From contig OX422221.1 of NCBI GenBank assembly GCA_949130495.1, forward strand, positions 25,059,917 to 25,123,916: 64,000 nt of DNA, read 5' to 3'. The notes beneath the pieces are model-generated. The model did not search any database. It worked only from the letters and a program-made list of their open reading frames with translations, and had not been told where the DNA came from. This stretch comes from Sambucus nigra. Taxonomy: Eukaryota; Streptophyta; Magnoliopsida; Dipsacales; Adoxaceae. A program made the position numbers and the translations under genes. Position 1 is the stretch's first letter; each line of letters starts with the position of its first letter. Positions 1 to 12,879 of this stretch are shown here, one piece after another.

Positions 1-469
1 TCATAATATTGAATTTTTTACACCCTAACCTCGTAATTTGCACAAAACATATGATCCCCAAAGTACAAATGACCATAACAATAACAAAACTTTATTTAAA
101 CAAAGTAGTAAACATTTTTACCTATGAAAATTAGTTTGAGATATGAGGGAATGTTAAGTGGGGACATAAGCTTATACATATTGTGTTGAGTTTATAGAAA
201 ATCATACACTCTGACACACTCGCACACAATATTATACATTTCATGTTGTGATGTTTTATTGTACTATTTGAAAGAAGTTTCCAAATTCTTGAATACAAGC
301 GATGTTAACATTGTGTATCAACTATGGAATTTACATTATTTTTCCCCAGGCAACAATAATTCTTGTGTAGCTTCATTAAAGATTAGGCACACTATAATAT
401 TAAATTTGTTGCCGTAGTTTTACTTGAAGTTGTAAATACTCTAATTTTCATTCATCTGATCATTTCTAG
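1..469. other. 3' part of intron 1, OMT copy 1
   Basis: AT-rich intron sequence ending in a pyrimidine-rich tract and TTTCTAG. Matches 20,077-20,545 and 39,585-40,053 almost base for base. No gene or named repeat seen in it. Confidence 0.8.
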
Positions 470-780
470 GTACCAACTAAACGATTCTCTCGCTGAAGGA
501 GACATTCCATTTGACAGGGTCCATGGCACACATTCATTTGAATACCTCGGCCAAGACCCCAGGTACAATGAGGTTTTTAACAATGCCATGATAAACCACA
601 CAACTTTGGTCATCAAGAATATGTTGGAGTGCTACAGTGGTTTTGAAAACCTCAAACGGGTAGTTGATGTTGGAGGCGGTCTTGGAGTTACTCTCAACTT
701 GATCACCTCAAAATACCCCACCATTGCAGGAATTAACTTCGACTTGCCACATGTTATACGACATGCCCCACCTTATCCTG
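470..780 (+). CDS. OMT copy 1, exon 2
   Basis: Acceptor TTTCTAG at 463-469, donor GTATGA from 781. The first base completes the Trp codon split by intron 1 (phase 2) and the last base starts Gly242. Encodes the end of the dimerisation/substrate region (H181 of the MINH motif) and the glycine-rich SAM loop. Codon 147 is GAA here, which is the position mutated to TAA in copy 2. Confidence 0.92.
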
Positions 781-3700
781 GTATGACATACTCACTTGAT
801 CATAAATTAATAGTCGTATTAATAGTCGTGTTTCTAAAAAGTATTATATAAAGCTAGGTGACATTTGTTACTCATCCGAACCTAGAAATATTACACTGTT
901 ACTAAAACATATTATATATATGACTTGCATTAAAAGCTTTTCATCATTTTTAGGAGAATAAATTAGGAAAGTAAGTACCTTTCTTATAATTTTTTACTTT
1001 CAGTGGCTACTATTAATTTTGGACAGAAGGAGTAATTTATTAGTTCTTTTCCTATTTCTTGTGTTGAATATTATTTTTTAAGTTTGACCAAATTGGAAAG
1101 TTTAGAAATGAGCGAACTACCTTTTTAACATTGAAATTGAGAAGACTACTTTGTGTTGATTAAATGATCATAAAAAATTGAGATGGAGGTTTAGTCGGGT
1201 AGTTTGACCTTGGGTATATTAGAGGAAGACGAAAGAGTAACACACAAAAAGACCATAGGAAGGTCAGGTAGGAAGGATGTAAACACATTTTTCCTGAAGA
1301 ATTGGAAATATATATAAAAAAACTTCCTTTGCAATTAGAAAGATGAGGTATAATATGCCTTACCTCTTGAAAAATAGCAATCCAAATATGGTATGAACGT
1401 AGAATATGAATTAAACACTCATAACTCCTCATTAATATTTGATTAGGTTCAATGAAGGATCGTATCATTCTAAGAAGGAAACGTTGTTAGGCAGGGATTC
1501 TCATAAAGGAACAACGATAAAACTAGGAAATACCTATTCTAATTATGACACAAGTCCCTTATTCGAAATGCAAATTAAAATAATAAAGTAATTTAAAAAT
1601 AATCGCCCTTTCCTCTCACTATCCGGGCCAAAGGTTCTTAAAAGCGTGAGGCGTGATCAAGACGTGTAGAGGTCAAGCTTTGAGAGCCTGGGCATAAAAA
1701 GGCGTTTTCCTTTTTTTATTATTTCAATTATTCTAAGACTATTAATATGAAAAAAATAATACATACCTTAAGTTTGAAAATATATTTGTATGTTTGGTAG
1801 CCATTTTTCTAATGTGCATGCTCCATACTCAATACACAAAATGAATTTCTCAACATTTAATAAGCAATCTACAAAATATATTTTTCATCATTCAATAATC
1901 AATATACACAATGTATTTTTCATCATTCAATAATAAATACAAAGTGATTCTATATAATAAATGCATTTTTCACCTTTCAAGTGAAATCGATAGTCTTTTG
2001 GTCAGAATTCGATGGACCAGGTTAGTTTGTTTTTTTGGATGAGCGGTAGAAAGGTTTGGGTTATTGTTTGCCTTTTAATTATTTTGGGTGAGATATTAGT
2101 CCGGTTTGTAAAAAAGAGGTTATTAAAAGTCGATATCATTTCACTAAATCTTTTTTTCAAAAGAAATGGTGCCTTAAGCCATTTACTAAGAATAAGGCAT
2201 TTCTGCCAAGCTTCAAGCCTAGGTGTACCGTTTAAAACACTAGTCAGGCCACAAGGTGCACCGTTAGAACACTGGCTAGGCCCCCACTATCTATAAAGAG
2301 AATTTCGGTGCACAATTTAACCTAGGCCTCGTAACCCTTCAAATCTAATGCAGTCATGCCAACACAGAACCGTCAATTCTGATTGCCAAGTGCTTTTCTT
2401 GTGTACACCAAGTCTAACTTAAGAAATCGACGAATCTGTTCATAGCACAATCATTCACCCTCCATTATGCAAAACAAAGAGTCCAACGAAAATCCTAGTT
2501 CAAATAATGTGCATCCCATATCTAAGCATCCCGCCTGACTTCTGGCCAATGACTAGTTCAAATCCAGGGGATGCCTTTGAACAATCTTGATTACACCCTC
2601 TCCTTACAGAGTTACTGTTAAAAGAAGTGTCCCTCAAATATTTCATAAATGTCTTTTACAGAATAGATACACGAACACAAGCTATATATTGACCTTTATT
2701 ACATAACAACCTAACAAACTTCCTAACCCCCAACCCCACATGGAATAAGTCGTCCACTCATGTGTGTCCCGTTGTCACAATCAATTAATAGCCACAAATT
2801 CCAACAATTCTCCACCTTGGTTGTATAATCAAGACTTCAATCCAAATACTGGTTTCTTTCAAGTTCCTTGTCTCACATCCTGATCTGAAGAAAGTTTTGA
2901 TAATGTCCTAACTTTGTTGTTGGTTAGGCCTTTTATCAGTATATCTGAAGGATTATCATCAGTTGGAACTTTTCCAGCTTCACAGCTCTCGCTGAGATGA
3001 CTGGACGAATAAGTTTGGAACTTTCATGGTACATTTGATTTTTACTCAGGTGCAAGGCAGTTTCACTACCATTGAGTACCATCACCGAGTCTTGTACCAC
3101 ACCAAGTTCACATGCCAAACCTTTGAACCATATTTCATCCTTAATAGCCTCAGTACATGCTATATATTTTACCTCAGTTGTGGAAAGAGCCACAACTGAC
3201 TGTAACGAGGCTTTCCACCTGACAATGAAATACATAACCTGTTTGTTATCTCCGGCTATCTAAATCTCTTACTTAGTGAGAATCTAAAAAAATAATTAAT
3301 CCTTTCTTAATACTTGAATCATTCCCATATAGCAAACCAACTCCAGAAGTCTCTTAAACATATCTTAGTGTCCATTTTATAAGTTTCCATGGCTCAATAT
3401 ACTTGCTAACCACAATTACACCATGATTGAATAAGGCACTTTTGATGTGCATCCCCATCAGTCGTAGGAGCACAATCTTTCAATGTTTGGAAGTTTGAAA
3501 TGTTGTGATATCGAAGTGCTTATTGGCTTAACATCCTTAAACTGTTAAGGATATTAGATATCATGCATAGCCCCACGTTGAAAATAAGTTTGGAAAAAAG
3601 TCATCAGTTAAGACTTATTGACATGTGCTATTAAAAAGGGGCTTTATAAATTTAGGGGCTATTAAAAAGGGGCTTTGTAAATTTAGGACTTATTGTAATA

Positions 3701-6700
3701 CGTATTTTGAAAATAGGACAACAAATATTTTATTTATGGTTTTAGTCCCTATTTTTTAATAAAGTCGTTGGCGCGAACCCATATTCATAAAACGTCAATC
3801 AATTACAGCATGCCACGTGTCCCTTTAATTTGAAAATAGGGACTAAAAATGGAAACAAAACATTTGTTGTCCTATATCCGTAATCAATATTATTTGAAGT
3901 CCTAAAATTACATAATCTATATTAAAAAGGGGCTTACCTTGTGTTTCTCCTTTGATGTAGGAACAACTCTTTATAAGAGCTATATTGTTTTAAGTAGACC
4001 GGTAAATTGAGCGCCCGAGGCCCGAAGCCCGCCCGTTCGGCCCGCTATTTTCGGGCCGAGCTTTATTTGAGTTTGAGCCGAGCTGAGTCGACCCTGAGCC
4101 AAAATTTCAAGCGCGAATGAATTTCGGTCCGATCTTGAGCCGAACCTTGCCAAACCCGAATTGGGCCCGAAGCCCGAACTTCATATTTTCAAATAAATAA
4201 ATAAATAATTTATATAGTTGCTCAAGTCACAATAGGCCTTTGTTAGTGATCAAATGTTGCTAAATGTATGAAATTTAATAGGCATTTGTAGGTTTTCACT
4301 CTTATTTCCCTTGTTTTAATTTAATACATTTCATAATTATATATTTTATTTCATGAAATATCAAATAGATTTTAATGTGTAATTTTTTTCATGATGGAAA
4401 TACAGGAACAAAAAATTAATTCAAACTTTTTTAGCAAAAAATTTAAATCGGGCCCGAAGCCCGTAATATATATGAGCCGAGTTCGGGTCTAGGTGGGAAA
4501 AAATAATTCAGGTTGAGCTCGGGCTTGAACATGGGTAAGTGAGTTCGGGCCGACCCTGAGCAACTCCAAGCCCGGCTCACCCAGCCCGATTTACAGCCCT
4601 AATTTTAAGTTTGTAAACCGTAGGGCTTGTTTTGCTGCTATACAAAGGCAACCTTGACTTCAATAAAATACTAAGAAGAGTTACAGAAACTGAGTATTGA
4701 GTTATTAAATTCTACAAAAACAAAATCTTTCTTAAGTATACACACTTATTCTTCTTTCCCTCTCAACACAAAATCCATTGGTTGACTCATGTAGATTTTC
4801 TCTTCCAATTTACCATATCGAAACGCAGTCTTACCATCCATTTGTTCTAACTTAAGGTCTTGAGTTGCTACCAAAGCCAATAACCTTCGCCCTATGTGAA
4901 CCTCTTTTCCACAAGCGTAACATTGTACCCTATATTTTCACTTAAAACCCCATTTTCACCCTACAATCTTTTGCTTAGCAGGCTGGTCAACTAGAATTCA
5001 GGTTTTATTTTTATGTGGGGAATTAATTTAAGCGTCTATAGTAATTTTTTTTTCAAAAGAGGATTAGTCAGCTTCTATAGTAGCTATCCATTTTTCTTTA
5101 TCTTTTATACTTGTTACTTCCTTATAAAAACTTGGTTCTTCATCAATTATTTCTGAAACATTCAAGGAAAAAGAGAATATGTCAGCATAACCATATCTGT
5201 TAGGTGATTTTACCTATCTCTTTTGTCTATCCTTTTCTAAACAATAAGTATTCAATAAACTATTATGACCTGGCTGAACTTCAGATTCACAATGATCTTT
5301 TGATGGTTGTTGATCATTAGAATCAGTTTTCGTGTTCCCTTATTGCTCCACCTCAAACTCCAGTCTATCACTTGTGTGTATACTTCTACAACTTTTCCTG
5401 TTTCCCCTCTCATATCATCTTTGTACATCTCATTTTCACTGAATACACTAGCAGTCCTTGGTTTTTCAGAATTCAGACTCCGGATCTTGTATCCTCTCAC
5501 TCCATGTAGATACCCAATAAAAACACACTTTATAACTCGATGATCACGCTTTCCCTACTTTTTGTGTACAATGCAATGGACCTAAAAAATCTCAAGTTTT
5601 CATATTTCTCAGGCTCATTGGAACCCAATTCCAATGGAATTTTGAAGTCAATAGTAGATGAAGGCATCAATTGATCAAATAACAGGTAGTCTCCTTTTGC
5701 CCATAACACCTTAGGCAAACCATAGTGTAAAAACATATACCTCACTCTTTCCATAATTGTCATATTCATTCTCTCAACTAGTCCATTTGGTTTAGGTGTA
5801 CCTATTATTGACAAATGTCTGATGAGTCCTTTCTTAGTATTTAGTGAGAATATAATATCAAAATTCCCAAAGAAAAAAAAACTCCCCCACGACATTCTTC
5901 TCCCTCAAACCAACCTCATTCCTCCTCAACCTATCCACCCCAACAACTCCCAATTGGAAAAACCCTAGGAAACCAACCCTAGGGTTGCGCAGTCCCCTCG
6001 TGGGCCTCTTTAAGGGTGGCCCCTCCCCTTAGGGTTTGGATTCAAGGATCACGCTGCCTAATTTTTATTTCTTGACCGGATTTCCTCATTTTTAGGACTG
6101 ATTTCTCTGGACTAAATAGACTCTTATTATGGACCTATGAAGTGGTAGATTATTGGTATGATTTTTCCTCATTTGGAGCAGTAACCTGTTTTGGGTATTT
6201 GGCTCTATCTGTAACAAAGATTGAATTATTCAAAGTGGGGTCCGAAAAGGAAAGATGATTGAACTAATCAAAGGAGAAGGATCGCAAGGAGGGATGTCTG
6301 CTTACTTATATAATACCGGTGTGTTTCCTAAGTATAGTTCACAAGGGTACGCGTAGTGGTTACAACTCTAACCTCCAAGCCAAATGTTCCCAATCATAGT
6401 TGAAGGTATTAACCGAAACTGCTACAACCTTGCTAAGTTGACTAGGTATCACAGGGCACTAAACCGAGTCCAGTCATGAGTTCAGAAATAAACTAAATTG
6501 AACTCATATTAAATATCGGTGACTCATCCCAAATAGGCATAAATACCGAATATTCAGCTAAAAACTGAGTATTCAACCTAAATATCGGCTTCCACTTGCG
6601 ACTCGTTTGGTTGTTTTCTATGTAATTTGTCTCATTTAGCATAGATGTTTTAACTAGGGGTAAGATATATTTATATATAAAAGTTTATAATTTGCAATTT

Positions 6701-9684
6701 CTTTCCATATTTTTCTACTGAAATCATTTGGAAATTGTGTGCTTATTATTTTTGGAACGATTCAATTGACAAGTGCACCATGGGCAATTATATCAGTTTG
6801 ATAATGCTATGCATATTAAATGATATCATTACCTAATTAATCAAAAATATTATACTTGTTTTTCTTTGCTTTAAATAAAAAAATATTGGGCTCTTTAAAT
6901 CGCATATCGTTGCGTGTTGCCTAAAGTAGATGCCCATACCGAGTTAAAATATTAGCAGGCCAATAAATTGCTAGTTTAGACTATGGGAGTCTCGTGGGTC
7001 TTGCCATTTCCACGACAAAAATTTAGTTGTTTATCTATTTGGGTAGAAATAGATAAACAACACTGATATTTTATTAAGTGCGGAAAAATGTTTTTGTTTT
7101 AATTTTCTAGTTTGTTTTTTAACAACACTGATATTTTATTAAGTGCGGAAAAATGATACTTGATACATGAGCGTGACTTAGCTACTTATATACAAAGAGT
7201 CCAACGAATATGTCTCCTAACTGTCCCTAGAAACAAGCTAAATTATAAGCCATCCCATTAGTATAGGAGGAGAGTTTGAAACATTCAACATTCTTCAAAT
7301 AAACACATGCATGATTATAACAGTAGGTATGACTATTGCATCAAATATCTTGTATCAGGTAGCTCCACATTTGCAGCTTTTATGTGGGTCCATTGGAGTT
7401 CTAGTTTGGCCGAGATTTAAGCCAAGGCATGCAGCTGGGTCAAGTTGGTTCCTTATATTTTTCAATACTCCCCCCACAAGTGAAGGTGGGGTGCATAGCA
7501 CACACCAAACTTGTCTCGAAGACACAGTACTATTCTCATTAATTTAAAAATAACACGCATGGACTTTTTTAAAGGCATATCATTAGTAACCACACGCATG
7601 GTTAATTTGTTTTTTGGATAACACTCCCCCTCAAGTGAAGGTGGGGTGCAACGTACACAACAAGATTGTCTCGAGGAAACTGAAATTGCTTGGTTGATAA
7701 AGGTTTGGTTATGAGTGCCATCAAACCAAGTGAAAAGATCTCCACTAAGACCAAAAACATTGAAAATTTTCAAACAGTAGATTCTAAAATTGCTGAGTTG
7801 ACTAAGGTTTAGTTATGAATGCGATCAAACCGAGTGAAAAAATCTCCACTATCACCCAAAACCTTGAAAATAATCGGAACCCATATGATTTCCGCCGAGT
7901 TACATACAATGGCGCGATAGTCAGCTTCATAAAAAAATATATAAGGTCTCTTGTACAGTAATGAGCTTGATCAAAATTGATTCAGAGGCTTAATTATCGA
8001 TTTTGGCTGGATCAACACTTGTGATGGGCCACTTAGGCCAAAATGAACTCGATCACAATGGATTCAGAGGCTCTATGCTTCGTAGGCTTGATCAAGATGG
8101 ATTCAGTGTCAGTGAGTTTTTTAATGATGGTAGCAAGAAAGTCAATAAATTTTTTTTAATTGATTATTTTTTTTATACGAAAGAATATTGAGCGTGACAT
8201 CAATGGATTCACATGTTCATATCTGAGATGGTAAGGACACAAAGGAATTCACTATGAAGCTTTTGAATTTCCAGGCATCTTCAAAGGTTGACATATAGCC
8301 AAAGGATACTCTTAACAGCTCCAATAAGTTTTCCATGTAATATATCATGATCATCCCAGCACACGTGTCTAGCTTCAATCTTGGTAACAAGAAAACCAAC
8401 GTACTTCGCACATGCACCAGGATTGCAAAAGCATCCTTCCTGTCACATAGTGTACTCCATAAATTGTGCCTGCTCTCATTATCACGCCTTAATGCAAAAC
8501 CATATTCCTCTCAGCGATGTTGTATCACTTTTGTGTCCGGCGGACGGTAGCAATAAATGGTGGCTACCATCGCCGGAGAAACGGTGTTACGTATGGACTA
8601 CCAGGATCAGTAATAATAGTCGCTGAGAGTTTTATTGCTCTGATACCATGTAGGAGTTTAAGATTATAAAAGAAGGAATAACAACACTGATATTTTATTA
8701 AGTGCATAAAAATGATACTTTGTTTTAATTATTTATTCAAAGAACATTATATCTAAAACACGATCAGGTTTTTTACATTTTCAGAATTTATATTTTCTGT
8801 AAGACATAGCTAGACGTAATGTGATGCTCCTATAACATGCTTCTTCTGAATTGAAACTTTTCTTCTCGATGGTCTTTAATAATTTTAAGTCCCTCTTTAT
8901 TAACAAGGTATTTGACTGCTAAATGATAAAAAAATATGTTGCCTTCATGAAAAGTGTTTAGCACCTGAATAGATGAGGGGTTATGAGCGAGGCTTCTATA
9001 TTTGTAATTGGATTCAGTATGCAGTTCACCATGTGCCACTTAAGTATTAGTTAATTTAGTTTGTTGAAACAGAGGAATATACTTTAGATTCTGTACTTTT
9101 AGGACTTAAAATAATATTGATTATGGATATAGGACAACAAACATTTCGTTTTCATTTTTACTCCCTAATTTCAAATTAAAGGAACATGTGGCATGCTGTG
9201 ATTGGTTGACGTTTTATGAATATGGGCCCGCACTAGCTTAGTCCTTTAAAATAGCTAAATATCTCAACACCTTTATTTAGTGCTATAATAATATATGACA
9301 ATAGAGAATGACAAAGGTTGCAATGCAGGTGTGGAACATGTTAGGGGAGATATGTTTGAAAGTGTTCCCAGTGGAGAGGCCATTTTTATGAAGGTAATTT
9401 TAAATCCTGCACTAACAAGCTCTTAGGTTGTGTTTAATAGGATTCATTGGAAACAATTTACAAGGAAAATAAGATTCTTGAGACTTCCGAACCTTTTGGT
9501 GTCTTTATTTGCATGTATATACATTGGAAATGTTTTCAAACTTACACCATGGTACAACTAGGTTAAGCACATTGTACAAATTTTTCTTGCAAAACTTTTC
9601 TTTGGGGGAGGGTGGTAAGAAAAAATGTCCAACAAAATATTTTCCTGTCAATTTTTCATCCCTCCATATGAAACACAACCTTAT

Positions 9685-9742
<58 letters not shown>

Positions 9743-12700
9743 TAGCAAATACCCTAGCAAATACCCGACACTTGGGGGTCCTTTTGCTAGGCCCAATTGT
9801 TGGAACAATGTGACATTTGTTGCTGAATGAAGATTTGTCTACCATTTTGTGTGTTTGATTGTCCGTATTTTTCATTGCAAATTTTTTAGACATATCATAT
9901 CAGCATTCATATTTTGTCATCCAGTTGGGAAATATTTTCACACAATTTTTGTTCACCTATACATGATGGCAAGGTTTTCTCAAAAGTGAATTTTTTTTTT
10001 CTAGGTTAATTTTTTTTAATTTTATCAAAACCAATTTTTAAATGTTTTTTAATTTTTCGTTAAAACTATTTTCTGTTTGCGATCCTGGGGGGGTCTAAAA
10101 ACTGTTTTTCACTAAAACTATTTTTTGTGTTGAATATTTTTTTTCTAAAAATGTTTTTTCAGGAAAAAATGTTTTTCGTTAAAAAAAATGTTTTTTTCCA
10201 AAGAGGTTTTTTATTATTAAATTGTTTTTTTCTTAAAACTATTTATATTTTATTTTTCTTAAAAACAATTTTTTAAAATGTTTTTGACTAAAACTATTTT
10301 TCTAAAAAAATGTTTTTCACTAAAAACTAATTTTCATTTAAAAAAATATTTTTATTATTATTAAAATTTGTTTTTCATTAAAAACTATTTTTTGTGAAAT
10401 TGTTTTTTTTTACTTAAAATTGTTTCACTTGCGGGCTAAAAAATATTTTGTGTTAAAACTACATTTTTTTTTTTTGTTATAATTGCTTCACTTTTTGGCT
10501 AAAAAATATATTTTTAATTTTTTTTTATTGCAAACTATTTTTCTTAAAAAAACTATCAGTCCCTCACTGTTAAAAACTAATTTTAAGCCCTGTTTTTTTA
10601 TGTGCATTGTTTTTTTTGTTGTTAAAAACTATTTGCCCCTCGTTATGAGTTGTTTAATCAGGTGGCATCAAAGATATTCTACCAGAAATAGTATACGGAA
10701 GACTAGGGGTGGTAAACGGACGGATACGGATCGGATACCATATTTTTTATATCCGTATCCGCTATATGAATGTACTATCCGTATTCGTATTCGTATCCGC
10801 CTGGATAGTTAAAACAACTATCCATATCCGTATCCGCTCGAATACCTCGGATTCGGATAATATCCGTATCCGTTTACATTATTTAACCATCACAAAAAAT
10901 AACAATTAAAATATAAAATCCAATGAAATTCAATGAAATTCAATCCAATCCAAATAAATATGTAACAAAATTACTACCTCCTAACTTCAACAATTATGGA
11001 TTCCATAATAATAGTATCATTCCATAATGATAATATCGCTTAAAGTCATCCATACTTTGAAACCATATAAGCTTAAAGCCATCCAAAAAAAATTACAGTT
11101 GCATTCCATGACAATAGAAATAAATATGCACATTTTAGATTAATCAAATTTATTGAGAATGATAACCTCATGGACCTTTTGTCTTCAAAACATACTGATA
11201 TTTTTATTTTAATAAGTATACATTTTTATTTTGTATATAATATACATGTTGTTAACTTCAGTTCTCATTACAATCAAAACCATCTCTTTACTTTTATGTT
11301 TCTCTCTTACATTCTTTTCTGTTTCTCTCTTACATTTATTTATAATTAAGGAAACTAACGAACAACCACATGAGAGTTTATTTTCTCTTATTTTGTACGA
11401 AGGAGAAATGAAACGAAATTACTTTTTTTTTAGTGGAGTATATGTTCTTTAGTCGATGTATGTTGTGTGTGATAAGGTGTATTGTAACTTTAGTGTAACT
11501 CCATGATAATATACCCAATTAAATAATAATACATGAAATTTTATAATATACCCAATAAAACAACAACTTAGGGTGTTTTTGTTTTGAGTTGAGTATGTGT
11601 TTAGTTTGTTTTGGGAATAAACGATTAAGATTTGTTTTAATATTATTTTATTAGTAATACTAATACTAATATTATTAGTAGCAGTTTAAACATATATTTG
11701 ACGGATACGAATATCCGATAAAACGGATATCCGATAAAATGGATACTCCGCATCGGATACGGATTATCCATGTCGGATACTAGTACTATCCGTATCCATA
11801 TCCGTTTTCTCGGATATTTTTAAAGACTATCCATATTCGTATCCGTTTCCATATTTGCGGATAAATATCCACAAATTCGGATTCGGATATCGGACGGATG
11901 CGGATTTTCGAATATCCATTTACAGCCCTACGGAAGACTAAGCCCCAAATATATCAAAATTGAAAAAAAAAAATCTGTAATACAGTGTCTCGTATCTGAC
12001 ACCTCAGGAAGTGGGAACAAAAATGATGCACATGACATGCTAAAGAGCTCCATCTTTTTAATGGTGTATAACCAAGCACAGAGGGTAGTTTTTTCTCAAG
12101 CAAACAACCTAGAGAAAGTATATCTAAGGTATTTTGAACCCCAAAACAAAATGTAAACACCATATTAGTACCCGTAAAAAAACAAATAGAAAATATAAGC
12201 AACAAAGAGCGCAGCATACATAAAAATTGAAAATAAATAGTTAAAAAAAATATAAAGATCAAACAGCGACAACATACACCCTCAGGTCTGGTGGTTGCTT
12301 GAAAAATCTAATTTTGAGCTCCATTTTTACCCAAAATAACCATCATAATAGTAAAAGTTGAATAAGAAAATAAATAAGAAGGGGCACAATCATAGTAAAA
12401 GTTGAATAAGAAAATAAATAAGAAGGGGAACAATCATATAATACACCAGTTTCCACTACATTTATGCACATATTAAAAAATGTAAATATATAAAACTATA
12501 AACCCGGTAAGTATACAACGAATCAAAATCATACAAAATATATAGACTAACCTCAAAGCAAGCAAATGTGAAAGAAAAAATGAAGTCCGAAAAATATATC
12601 AAATCACTACCTCTGGCAACAAAAACAAATGGCAAGGAACAACCTCGATCCAATTCCTGCCACGTGAAAATATAAAACTATCAGCACAACAAAGTACCAA

Positions 12701-12819
12701 CGAAATTTATGAATTTTTAAGGGACTTTTGATTAACCATTTTTGTCAAGCTCGTTCTCTCTACAGTTGTTTTCTTCCTTCAATTCCTCTCAAACGCCTTT
12801 GCTTCCTCTACAGTTTCTG

Positions 12820-12879
<60 letters not shown>

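Larger units (their letters stand above)
3543..4716 (+). mobile_element. Solo LTR carrying two nested insertions, unit 1
   Basis: Starts TGTTAAGGATATTAG and ends TTAAATTCTACA, with flanks TAAAC on the left and AAAAC on the right. Aligns end to end with the 319-bp LTRs of the unit-3 element once the nested MITE (3,677-3,911) and hAT-like element (3,995-4,601) are removed. It lacks a short stretch present in the unit-3 LTRs. It has no internal region, as expected after LTR-LTR recombination. Confidence 0.8.
2290..5841 (-). mobile_element. Degenerate Ty1/copia retrotransposon, unit 1, interrupted by a solo LTR
   Basis: Minus-strand coding remnants in element order: integrase core end and linker at 5,530-5,841 ([28 protein letters not shown], then IDFKIPLE), a pol segment at 5,252-5,500 ([21 protein letters not shown]), and RNase H at 2,936-3,235 ([25 protein letters not shown]). 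A purine tract and LTR-like TGTTGGAA start follow (minus strand, boundary near 2,806). Most of reverse transcriptase is missing and no frame is complete, so it is long dead. A different LTR (3,543-4,716) sits inside it. Confidence 0.8.

Noticed and set aside
588..851. Open frame MINHTTLV... ending [16 protein letters not shown], also at 20,664 and 40,172
   Set aside because: It starts inside OMT exon 2 and reads through the donor GTATGA into intron 2. The true exon ends at 780.
2012..2296. 94-codon frame MDQVSLFFW..., also in units 2 and 3
   Set aside because: It lies in an intronic repeat, has no recognisable domain and its end differs in unit 3 because of the 943-bp segment. Preservation reflects the recent duplication, not selection.
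2936..3235. RNase H-like minus-strand frame as a host gene
   Set aside because: Sequence is plainly Ty1/copia pol, truncated, inside an intron.
5955..5995. AACCCTAGG motifs as an interstitial telomere
   Set aside because: Only two or three irregular occurrences, no tandem TTTAGGG array.
9625..9893. Open frames rich in YIYIYI or THTHTH around 9.6-9.9, 12.7-13.1, 18.05, 29.6-29.9, 38.1, 50.4-50.7 and 52.4-52.8 kb
   Set aside because: They are translations of CA/TA microsatellites, whose unit keeps all frames open, and have no independent coding evidence.
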